DNA from: an uncultured Collinsella sp.
Lineage (GTDB): Bacteria; Actinomycetota; Coriobacteriia; Coriobacteriales; Coriobacteriaceae
NCBI GenBank assembly: GCA_900543615.1
Contig: UQSC01000098.1
Location: 1-6,600 of the forward strand
DNA length: 6,600 nucleotides
Reading direction: 5' to 3'
Under the pieces are notes generated by a model that had not been told where the DNA came from, made no database searches, and saw nothing but the letters and a program-made list of their open reading frames with translations. The translations under genes were made by a program, and so were the position numbers. This document shows, in pieces, positions 1 to 5,727 of the stretch; position 1 is the stretch's first letter; every line of letters begins with the position of its first letter.

Positions 1-48
1 TCTACACAAGGCTATTCGTCGGCAGCGTCAGATGTGTATAAGAGACAG
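1..48 (+). other. Illumina Nextera adapter (non-biological)
   Basis: Bases 1-7 match the 3' end of the Illumina P5 oligonucleotide. Bases 8-15 (AAGGCTAT) match Nextera XT v2 index S520 as I recall it. Bases 16-29 are the Nextera read-1 linker and bases 30-48 (AGATGTGTATAAGAGACAG) are the Tn5 mosaic end. Genomic DNA starts at 49. The adapter creates a false start codon at 34 that would give guaA an artificial MYKRQ N-terminus. Everything before base 49 should be ignored. Confidence 0.98.
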
Positions 49-1176
49 GCGATGGAGTGTCCCGAGCGCAAGATCTTCACCACGCAGTTCCACCCCGAGG
101 TCAAGCACTCCGAGTACGGTCAGCAGCTGCTGAGCAACTTCCTGTTTGAGATCTGCGGCCTGGAGCCCAACTGGAGCATGGACAACCTGGTCGAGACCAT
201 GACGGCCGAGTTCCGCGAGAAGGTTGGCGACGACCGCGTGATTCTGGCCCTGTCCGGCGGCGTTGACTCCTCCGTCGTGGCTGCGCTGGGCGCCCGCGCC
301 GTGGGCAAGCAGATGACCTGCGTGTTCATCAACCACGGTCTGCTGCGCAAGGGCGAGCCCGAGCAGGTGGAGGAGGTCTTCACCAAGCAGTTTGACGTCG
401 ACTTTATTCACGTCCACGCCGAGGACCGTTATGCCGAGCTTCTGGCCGGCGTGACCGAGCCCGAGGAGAAGCGCCGCATCATCGGTACGCAGTTCTGGAA
501 AGAGTTCTTCGCCGTGGCGCAGCAGCTCGAGACCGATGGCAAGCCGGTCAAGTACCTGGCTCAGGGCACTATCTACCCCGACATCATCGAGTCCGGCGCT
601 CGCAAGACGGGCGGCAAGACGGCCACCATCAAGAGCCATCACAACCTGATCCCGTTCCCCGATGGCGTGCACTTCGACCTTATTGAGCCGCTCGACCACT
701 TCTTTAAGGACGAGGTCCGCGCACTTGGTCTGGCGCTTGGCCTGCCGGGTCGCATCGTGTTCCGTCAGCCTTTCCCGGGCCCGGGTCTGGCCATCCGCAT
801 CATCGGCGCGGTCGACAAGGAAAAGCTCGAGATCCTCAAGAACGCCGACGCCATCGTGCGCGAGGAGCTCGACGCCTACAACCAGCGCCTGTTTGAGCAG
901 ACCGGTGAGCGCAACTCCGAGCACAGCTGCTGGCAGTATTTCGCGGTCCTGCCCGACATTAAGTCCGTCGGCGTTATGGGCGACGAGCGCACCTATCAGC
1001 GCCCGATCATCCTGCGTGCCGTCGAGTCCAGCGATGCCATGACCGCCGACTGGGCCAAGCTGCCCTACGACGTGCTGGCCCGCATCTCTGGCCGCATCGT
1101 TGCCGAGGTCCCCGGTGCCAACCGCGTGTGCTACGACATCACGTCCAAGCCGCCCGCGACCATCGAGTGGGAATAG
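49..1176 (+). CDS. guaA: GMP synthase (glutamine-hydrolysing), 5'-truncated by contig end
   Basis: GuaA makes GMP from XMP, ATP and glutamine in the cytoplasm, the last step of guanine nucleotide synthesis. Counting from the first genomic codon (GCG at 49), the fragment has 375 residues. QFHPEV at 13-18 holds the His and Glu of the glutaminase triad. SGGVDSS at 69-75 (bases 253-273) is the ATP-pyrophosphatase P-loop. The body of the ATP-PPase domain follows (including the IKSHHN and FRQPFPGPGLAIR stretches), then the C-terminal dimerisation domain ending CYDITSKPPATIEWE, as in complete GuaA. By comparison with the 525-residue E. coli enzyme (His181/Glu183), about 165 N-terminal residues, including the catalytic Cys, are missing. 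They were lost to the contig break, not to mutation. The reading frame is intact with strong G/C third-position bias. The gene's 3' end is a known attachment site for genomic islands in other bacteria. Confidence 0.97.
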   Translation, partial: AMECPERKIFTTQFHPEVKHSEYGQQLLSNFLFEICGLEPNWSMDNLVETMTAEFREKVGDDRVILALSGGVDSSVVAALGARAVGKQMTCVFINHGLLRKGEPEQVEEVFTKQFDVDFIHVHAEDRYAELLAGVTEPEEKRRIIGTQFWKEFFAVAQQLETDGKPVKYLAQGTIYPDIIESGARKTGGKTATIKSHHNLIPFPDGVHFDLIEPLDHFFKDEVRALGLALGLPGRIVFRQPFPGPGLAIRIIGAVDKEKLEILKNADAIVREELDAYNQRLFEQTGERNSEHSCWQYFAVLPDIKSVGVMGDERTYQRPIILRAVESSDAMTADWAKLPYDVLARISGRIVAEVPGANRVCYDITSKPPATIEWE

Positions 1177-1208
1177 AACAGACGTTCGATTCTGTGTTAT
1201 AATATCCT

Positions 1209-1246
1209 GCAATGGGCGCGGCCTCTTCCGAAACCGCGCCCATTGC
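1209..1246 (+). terminator. Hairpin after guaA, probable U-tract-less terminator
   Basis: A perfect 13-bp stem pairs 1209-1221 (GCAATGGGCGCGG) with 1234-1246 around a 12-nt loop, 32 nt after the guaA stop. No T run follows: the next bases are TATACGGG. It is either a terminator of the U-tract-less kind described in actinobacteria or an intrinsic terminator whose T tract was lost when the DNA beginning near 1247 was joined. The stem is certain. The function is inferred from position. Confidence 0.6.
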
Positions 1247-1431
1247 TATACGGGCCTTACGATGACGGGCTGACGATCATAGGCGCCGTGCGTGCATTTG
1301 CGGCGGAACGGGGATATGCGCCCGACTTCTCCGAATCCCGCCTCTGTCACGAGATTTACCTCTCCGAACCGCGCAAGTACGCGCCGGAGAAGCTCAAGAC
1401 CGTGATTCGCCATCCCATCAAGCCGATTTAG
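1247..1431 (+). pseudogene. C-terminal remnant of a GyrI-like small-molecule-binding protein
   Basis: About 60 residues read YGPYDDGL...FAAERGYAPDF...HEIYLSEPRKYAPEKLKTVIRHPIKPI. This matches by eye the end of GyrI-like (SbmC/AraC effector-binding) domain proteins, where GPYDD, HEIYLSDPRK and PEKLKTVIRHPI are characteristic. Those proteins are normally about 150-210 residues, so the N-terminal two thirds are absent. The only upstream start candidate is a TTG at 1243 inside the guaA hairpin, with no ribosome binding site. The frame stays open back to the guaA TAG but that part is not protein-like. I read this as a relic left by a deletion or insertion just after guaA, untranslated or non-functional. 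The stop is TAG at 1429-1431. Confidence 0.7.
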
Positions 1432-1441
1432 CGAAACGAGC

Positions 1442-1463
1442 GCCGCCGTGCGGTCCGGCTTTT
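1442..1463 (+). terminator. Weak terminator-like hairpin after the GyrI-like remnant
   Basis: GCCG/CGGC at the outside and CC/GG inside, with a 2-nt bulge, form an imperfect stem at 1442-1459 followed by TTTT at 1460-1463 and then GGGGTTT. It lies 10 nt after the remnant's stop, where its original terminator would be. The stem is short, so the call is tentative. Confidence 0.35.
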
Positions 1464-1561
1464 GGGGTTTATCAATTGGTAGTCCGCGTCGATCGAGCAA
1501 GCTGCCCTGCCTCCCGGCAGGTGCGTAATCCCCTTGGTCGATCCGTCTCGAGGTGCGCTCT

Positions 1562-1590
1562 TTGCTCATCTTGTGGCGTGGAGTTACGAT
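1562..1590 (+). promoter_or_regulatory. Candidate promoter of the ATPase gene
   Basis: TTGCTC (1562-1567) and TACGAT (1585-1590) are separated by 17 nt, with 3/6 and 4/6 matches to the sigma-70-type consensus. The predicted transcription start, near 1597, falls inside the left arm of the inverted repeat at 1592-1626. No better pair is visible in the spacer. Such matches are common by chance. Confidence 0.35.
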
Positions 1591-1591
1591 A

Positions 1592-1626
1592 CTCCTAAAA
1601 GTGTAACCAGATTCGAGTTTTAGGAG
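1592..1626 (+). promoter_or_regulatory. 9-bp inverted repeat covering the ATPase ribosome binding site
   Basis: CTCCTAAAA (1592-1600) is the exact reverse complement of TTTTAGGAG (1618-1626), with a 17-nt spacer. The right arm contains the Shine-Dalgarno AGGAG (1622-1626), 6 nt before the TTG start at 1633. If transcribed whole, the RNA would fold and hide the ribosome binding site. If transcription starts near 1597, as the candidate promoter predicts, the left arm would be only partly in the RNA and the repeat would sit where an operator overlaps the start site. The repeat is certain; which role it plays is inference. Confidence 0.6.
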
Positions 1627-1632
1627 CAGCTT

Positions 1633-2898
1633 TTGAAGGGTAGCAGACTCAGGAACCGCGATAGATACCTCGAGGAGGCGATGCTCTTCCGTGACACCGA
1701 CCTCATCAAGGTGATCACGGGCGTGCGCAGGTGCGGCAAGTCGAGCCTTCTCGATCTAATTAGGATGGCCATCGAGTCTGAAGGAGTCGCTGGCCGCGGC
1801 TTTGTGAGCGTCAACCTGGAAAGCAAGGGTACGGGCATCAAGACGGAGGACCAGCTTTATGATTACGTTCGCGGGCGCCTGTCGGACAAGGGTCGCACCT
1901 ACGTTTTCATAGACGAGCCCCAGAGAATCGATGGCTGGCAGGATGCGGTCAACGCAATGAGGGTCGACTTCGATTGCGACATCTACCTCACGGGCTCGAA
2001 TGCGTATCTTCTCTCGAGCGAGCTGGCCACCTATCTCTCCGGGCGCTACGTAGAGGTAAAGATGCTGCCCCTGTCCTTCTCCGAGTTCGCCGACTTCTGC
2101 GGAATCGAGTTCGTATCGGGAACTTCGGTGGCTCTCACTCCCGAGGGGGATCCCGTTCTCTTCGACGACATGCTTACTCGTTACCTTGAGTACGGGGGCA
2201 TGCCAGCCATCGCATCCCTCTCGACGACCCAGGCGCAGCACTCGGCGTACATGTCCGGCGTCTACGAAGCCATCGCCGTGCGTGATATTGTCAACCGTGA
2301 GCGCGGGAAGGGCAAAAGTGCGGTGACTGACCCTTCCCTGCTGCGCCATGTGGCCGAATTCCTGGCGGACAACATCGGCAACGAGTGCTCGTCGAGTCGA
2401 ATCGCCGACGCGTTAACTTCTGCGGGACCGAAGACCACGAACAAGACCGTTTCCTCGTATGTGGGTGCGCTTGAGGAGGCCTTCCTGTTCTATCGTGCCA
2501 CGCGTTACGATTTGCACGGCAAGGCGCTCCTCAAGACGAACCCAAAGGAGTACATCGTCGACACCGGCTTCAGGACCTGGATGGCCGGCTATAGGGTTAC
2601 GGATACTGGCCGCCTGTTCGAGAACGCCGTGTATCTCCAGCTGCTCTACGAAGGATGGAGCGTGCATGTGGGCAAGCTCTATGGCAAGGAAGTTGACTTC
2701 GTTGCGACGAAGGACGGGCGCGTGCTCTACGTGCAGGCGACTGACGAGATGTTCGCAAGCGAGACCAGGGAGCGAGAGATCGCCCCTCTGAAGTCGATAC
2801 GAGACAACCACGAGAAGATCGTGGTCGTGAGGCAGGGTTCCTACGACACGGATATCGACGGCATCCGCATCGTGAGCGCGAGGGACTTTTTCCTCTAG
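1633..2898 (+). CDS. AAA_14 / DUF4143 ATPase
   Basis: This 421-residue protein has the layout of the bacterial AAA_14-DUF4143 family, which belongs to the archaeal-type STAND/AAA-like ATPases. A Walker A loop GVRRCGKS is at 30-37, Walker B VFIDE at 91-95 (the motif continues PQRI), and a sensor-like YLTGSN at 118-123, followed by the usual LSGRYVEV...PLSFSEF. The DUF4143 part covers roughly 215-400 and ends in a restriction-endonuclease-like strand pair: E353-V-D355-F and Y366-V-Q368. The lysine expected after the last acidic or Gln position is not present (QATDE), so nuclease activity is doubtful. Length is normal for the family. The TTG start is chosen because AGGAG lies 6 nt upstream and no in-frame ATG occurs before residue 17. 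Family members are common in gut bacteria and mobile loci, and their cellular role is unknown. The next gene starts 89 bp downstream on the same strand. Confidence 0.9.
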   Translation: MKGSRLRNRDRYLEEAMLFRDTDLIKVITGVRRCGKSSLLDLIRMAIESEGVAGRGFVSVNLESKGTGIKTEDQLYDYVRGRLSDKGRTYVFIDEPQRIDGWQDAVNAMRVDFDCDIYLTGSNAYLLSSELATYLSGRYVEVKMLPLSFSEFADFCGIEFVSGTSVALTPEGDPVLFDDMLTRYLEYGGMPAIASLSTTQAQHSAYMSGVYEAIAVRDIVNRERGKGKSAVTDPSLLRHVAEFLADNIGNECSSSRIADALTSAGPKTTNKTVSSYVGALEEAFLFYRATRYDLHGKALLKTNPKEYIVDTGFRTWMAGYRVTDTGRLFENAVYLQLLYEGWSVHVGKLYGKEVDFVATKDGRVLYVQATDEMFASETREREIAPLKSIRDNHEKIVVVRQGSYDTDIDGIRIVSARDFFL

Positions 2899-2977
2899 GG
2901 CCATGCGATTCATCGCGAGGCAGTTAGGTCAAGTGAGAAACATGCCTGACATCGGTTTGCTGACGATCTAAAACAGT

Positions 2978-2983
2978 AAGGAG
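2978..2983 (+). promoter_or_regulatory. Ribosome binding site fixing a TTG start
   Basis: AAGGAG lies 4 nt before TTG at 2988. This short but usable spacing decides the start of the 582-residue gene. Confidence 0.7.
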
Positions 2984-2987
2984 AAGC

Positions 2988-4736
2988 TTGGACAATCGCA
3001 AAATCGAGCAGAACGCGGTCAATGCTGTCAAGCAGGCTTTCGGCGATGTCGCTTGCGTCTATGCGTATATAGATGAGAACGACAAGACCGAATGCACCGA
3101 CGGGCACCTGCAAGTCTACTCGTCTTCTTCCTTCACGATTGAGACCGTTGAAGGCCAGTTGCCGCTTCAGGTCAAGGGGACCACTTCGAAAAGAAAATCG
3201 GACCGACCTAAGCGGCAAGTTCGAGTTTCAGACCTCAAGCACTATCTCAACATTGCTGGAGGCTGCATCTATTTTTACGTCTACTGTGGGAGCGAGGCTC
3301 GTTCAGCGGAGGTTTTCTACAGACTTTTGCTTCCCTATGACCTAAAGAAGATTCTGGCCGATATTCCGGAGCAACAAGAGCGCATCTCTTTGCGTTTCGA
3401 CCGGCTTCCATCAGACGCGGCGGAATTGACGCGGCTTGTCAGAAGGGCGGTCAAGGACAGAGCAAAGCAGCGAGCAGTCGCTGGCATCGCCCCCAAGACA
3501 ATCGAGGAATTTAAGGACGCCGGCCTTTGCTTTGATGAGTGCGAGTTTGGAATCGAGCTGCTCGAGGGCGAGTCGCCCGCAAGCTTGGCTCCATACAGGA
3601 ACGGGCTGTATATCTACGGGAAGAGCCCCTGGGGAGAGCTGTATCCCTTGAATAAGCTTGAAAACATAGTTGGCGTCGCGATTGGGTCTCGGCATGACGT
3701 CAGCTCTGGTGATGTTTCCCTAAATGCGGTGGTCATGGCCGGAGAAAATGAGAATGGCGAGCACGTTTTCTTCAGGGGTTTCGACATATGCCTCTCCACC
3801 AACACAATCACCCTCAGCGAGACCGGAACTCTTGTCGAGCGCATGGAAGAGTTGGCCCTCATGCGCGCATTGATGCAAACCGGTACGCTTTCCATAGACG
3901 GAAGCGGCTTTGCTCGCGGATGCAAGTTGAGCGGAGGCGACCTCGACGCTCTTGAGAGTCGATTGCAGTCGCTGGAGATTATCAAGCGGGTTGTCGACGC
4001 TCTTCATTACAAGCCAGAGCTCGACATCAGTGCGTTGACCACTCAGGATTTAAGAAACATCGAGACAATTTACAAGGGATTGGTTGAGAACGCACCCCTC
4101 CACTACAAGGATCGGCAAAACGGATTCGGATATATCAATCTGGGGAACCATCCGATTAAGCTCGTGTTTTACCAAGTATCTGAAGATATGTACCGAATGG
4201 TCGATGGGCTTCGACTGGATGACCTGACGGTCTCGGTGTTCTTCCGGGGCGAGGGGGATGCCCCCGTAGTCGTCGCGCCTCTGTTCGTCCAAACGATGCA
4301 GGACTATATGAGGCTTGCCAATATCGATGCCGAGGTGTTTGCCGCTACGTTGAAGCAGTATCCAGTCACCGAAGTTAGCTCTGCCTACGTCAACGACAAG
4401 ATGCTTGAAATGCTATCAGCCTACGATCAAGATGCGTGCTGTAAGGAAGAGTTGCTGAAATGCTGCGAGATGACCGTAGACGCCCTGGAAGCTTTTGCGG
4501 ATCGAGAGGCAACCCTGATAAATCGATATCAAATTGCCGCTCGAAAGCGAGATCTTACTAGCGAGGAGAAATCTGAGTTAATGGCAATCCAGCTGAATTC
4601 AGATAGTGCGCTGTCGAAAGCATGCGCAGCAGCCTTGCGCGGAGACTCGGACATGGCCTCTGCGCTCAGAGCGTCACTTGACGAAGAGGCACGAACGACG
4701 CTCGGCTCATGGCCGATCGGCCGTTTCTTCGCATAA
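2988..4736 (+). CDS. Uncharacterised 582-aa protein with DUF4365-like (nuclease-fold) N-terminus
   Basis: Not a gene I can name. Residues 1-125 resemble DUF4365: E7 in the first helix (KIEQNAVNAV), T-D38-G39-HLQV on the next strand, then LPLQ61-V-K63-G, a basic stretch (65-77) and alternating strands (IYFYVY, RLLLPYDL). D38...Q61-x-K63 fits the D-(E/Q)xK pattern of PD-(D/E)XK-like folds, so DNA or RNA cleavage is possible but unproven. A mixed central region, about 180-310, may be beta-rich. The C-terminal 120 residues look helical and end in WPIGRFFA. No signal peptide or membrane segment, so cytoplasmic. It starts at TTG with AAGGAG 4 nt upstream. The next gene follows after 28 bp, suggesting co-transcription. 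By eye the GC content is lower than in guaA, consistent with transfer. The large non-nuclease part probably does sensing or partner binding (inference). Confidence 0.75.
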   Translation: MDNRKIEQNAVNAVKQAFGDVACVYAYIDENDKTECTDGHLQVYSSSSFTIETVEGQLPLQVKGTTSKRKSDRPKRQVRVSDLKHYLNIAGGCIYFYVYCGSEARSAEVFYRLLLPYDLKKILADIPEQQERISLRFDRLPSDAAELTRLVRRAVKDRAKQRAVAGIAPKTIEEFKDAGLCFDECEFGIELLEGESPASLAPYRNGLYIYGKSPWGELYPLNKLENIVGVAIGSRHDVSSGDVSLNAVVMAGENENGEHVFFRGFDICLSTNTITLSETGTLVERMEELALMRALMQTGTLSIDGSGFARGCKLSGGDLDALESRLQSLEIIKRVVDALHYKPELDISALTTQDLRNIETIYKGLVENAPLHYKDRQNGFGYINLGNHPIKLVFYQVSEDMYRMVDGLRLDDLTVSVFFRGEGDAPVVVAPLFVQTMQDYMRLANIDAEVFAATLKQYPVTEVSSAYVNDKMLEMLSAYDQDACCKEELLKCCEMTVDALEAFADREATLINRYQIAARKRDLTSEEKSELMAIQLNSDSALSKACAAALRGDSDMASALRASLDEEARTTLGSWPIGRFFA

Positions 4737-4764
4737 GACCGCATAGACTTTTTGAGGCATCGAA

Positions 4765-5349
4765 ATGAAGCTACTCGTCGAATCGATTAGAAATGCGGTT
4801 GAGAAAGACTGCCTTATCCCAGCCCTTATGTCTTCCCTTACCATTCCCGACGCCATGGGGCAGCTTCTTTATCCCAATCTCGTCCTTCATAACGGGAAGA
4901 GAGCGGCGGGGCGGCAGTATGTGAAGTGGTTTGATGACTGGGCGGCAAACGACTTCCTGTTTTCGGGAGACCCCTCGAACGAAGGTGAAACGATTCCAGG
5001 TCAAATCTTTAATGGGAAGATGTGCTGGAAGCTCCGGTGCTCCCTGTTGCATTCAGGCGACTACGATGTGTCGGTCGATGCTCCCGAGAAAGACGAGAGC
5101 TTCGACTACGACTACAAGTTCGAGCTTGTCCTCCACGGGTGCAACGCCCTCTGCTCTTCCTGGCCGTCGCCCAAGAGCGGGATGCGTGCGACTAAGAGCG
5201 TGACGTTCCGCGTTGATGCGGCGTCGCTCGCGAGCTCGCTGTGCAACGCCGCGGAGGCCTGTCTTAAAGAAACGGGCGAAACGGTCAGTTACCCCAATCT
5301 GGAGTTATTCGACGTGGCTGCATGGGCGGATAGATTCAATACTCGCTGA
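4765..5349 (+). CDS. Uncharacterised 194-aa protein with HEPN-like R-x4-H motif
   Basis: I do not recognise a named family. The N-terminal half looks helical: MKLLVESIRNAVEKDC, then LTIPDAMGQLLYP (25-37), an aromatic stretch YVKWFDDW (52-59), and CWKLRCSLLHSG (87-98). The last contains R91-x4-H96, the spacing of the catalytic Arg/His pair of HEPN ribonucleases (R-x4-6-H), preceded by a helix as in that fold. The residue after Arg is Cys, whereas HEPN usually has a polar residue there. The second half (115-165) has strand-like segments, KFELVLHGCNALC and KSVTFRVD, then a final helix. It starts at ATG with GAGG 7 nt upstream and sits 28 bp after the DUF4365-like gene, so the two are probably made together. 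If the HEPN reading is right, it could be a toxin or RNase effector paired with the upstream protein. An R...H coincidence in a helical protein remains possible. Confidence 0.75.
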   Translation: MKLLVESIRNAVEKDCLIPALMSSLTIPDAMGQLLYPNLVLHNGKRAAGRQYVKWFDDWAANDFLFSGDPSNEGETIPGQIFNGKMCWKLRCSLLHSGDYDVSVDAPEKDESFDYDYKFELVLHGCNALCSSWPSPKSGMRATKSVTFRVDAASLASSLCNAAEACLKETGETVSYPNLELFDVAAWADRFNTR

Positions 5350-5380
5350 GCCATCTCGTCAAACTCCTTGTGTGCTAAAC

Positions 5381-5445
5381 GTTGGTGTTGGCGCCCCGGA
5401 AAAGGGGTGTGGCCAGCGCCTAGAATCTTCAGCTACCACGCTGAG
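5381..5445 (+). other. Two tandem hairpins in the intergenic region
   Basis: First hairpin: GGCGC (5390-5394) pairs with GCGCC (5416-5420), enclosing CCC/GGG (5395-5397 with 5405-5407) and an A-rich loop. Second hairpin: TCAGC (5429-5433) pairs with GCTGA (5440-5444). There is no T tract. They lie 40 nt after the 194-residue gene and just before a strong ribosome binding site. They could be a U-tract-less terminator of the upstream operon or a folded leader for the small ORF at 5464. No known riboswitch consensus was recognised. Confidence 0.45.
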
Positions 5446-5463
5446 ACGATAGGAGATGACCAC

Positions 5464-5727
5464 ATGGACACTATGGCGCACGAGGCGCCCGCGACGCCGT
5501 TGCTTGCGTTTCGCTATCGCTGCTCGAAGCGTGTCGCTTGGGGCCCTGGCCGGAGGAGAGACGACCGCTCCCTGCGAGACTGCGGAACCACCTATATCCG
5601 CTTGCTGCGGGCTTGCTTGAACCAGTTCCTCTTGAAAGAACCTATACCTCCGAAGAACTTGTTGTACGTCTCACCGTTCTCCTTGGCCTCGTACTTGACC
5701 AAGGCAAGTTCGATGGTGCAGAGGTAA
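5464..5727 (+). CDS. Orphan small ORF with good RBS, possibly a truncated gene start
   Basis: AGGAG at 5451-5455 is 8 nt before ATG 5464, the strongest translation signal in this spacer. The 87-residue frame begins MDTMAHEAPATPLLAFRYRC and continues with an Arg-rich stretch (about 19-36). From base 5592 onward it is simply antisense to the 3' end of the DUF3800 gene, so the last 45 residues are probably not meaningful. The likely reading is a genuine gene start whose downstream part was replaced, leaving a fused, non-functional tail. A real small basic protein is possible. No family resemblance is visible and no membrane segment is evident. Confidence 0.25.
   Translation: MDTMAHEAPATPLLAFRYRCSKRVAWGPGRRRDDRSLRDCGTTYIRLLRACLNQFLLKEPIPPKNLLYVSPFSLASYLTKASSMVQR

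Larger units (their letters stand above)
1432..1632. other. Gene-free spacer before the ATPase gene
   Basis: No convincing coding sequence on either strand; an open minus-strand frame across it has no ribosome binding site or recognisable protein. Besides the weak terminator it holds a 6-bp hairpin (CCTGCC at 1506-1511 with GGCAGG at 1516-1521, 4-nt loop) of unknown role. At its right end are the promoter-like and inverted-repeat elements listed separately. It may be decayed DNA between the remnant and the intact genes. Confidence 0.6.

Noticed and set aside
1175..1203. Perfect TATAAT at 1198-1203 after guaA as a promoter
   Set aside because: No -35 better than 3/6 is found at 16-18 nt, and it would fire straight into a terminator-like hairpin and a gene remnant.
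28..1212. 394-residue minus-strand frame opposite guaA
   Set aside because: It is the mirror of a GC-biased real gene, has no ribosome binding site, and its C-terminus (LSLIHI) is translated adapter.
1471..1550. tRNA-like stretch (TCAATTGGTAG like a D-arm, GGTCGATCC like a T-arm)
   Set aside because: No acceptor stem, the anticodon arm does not fit, and the spacing is wrong for a tRNA cloverleaf.
1246..1569. 107-residue minus-strand frame
   Set aside because: No ribosome binding site, no recognisable motif, and it overlaps the clearly GyrI-like sequence on the plus strand.
1756..2349. 197-residue minus-strand frame inside the ATPase gene
   Set aside because: Antisense shadow of a well-supported AAA_14/DUF4143 gene.
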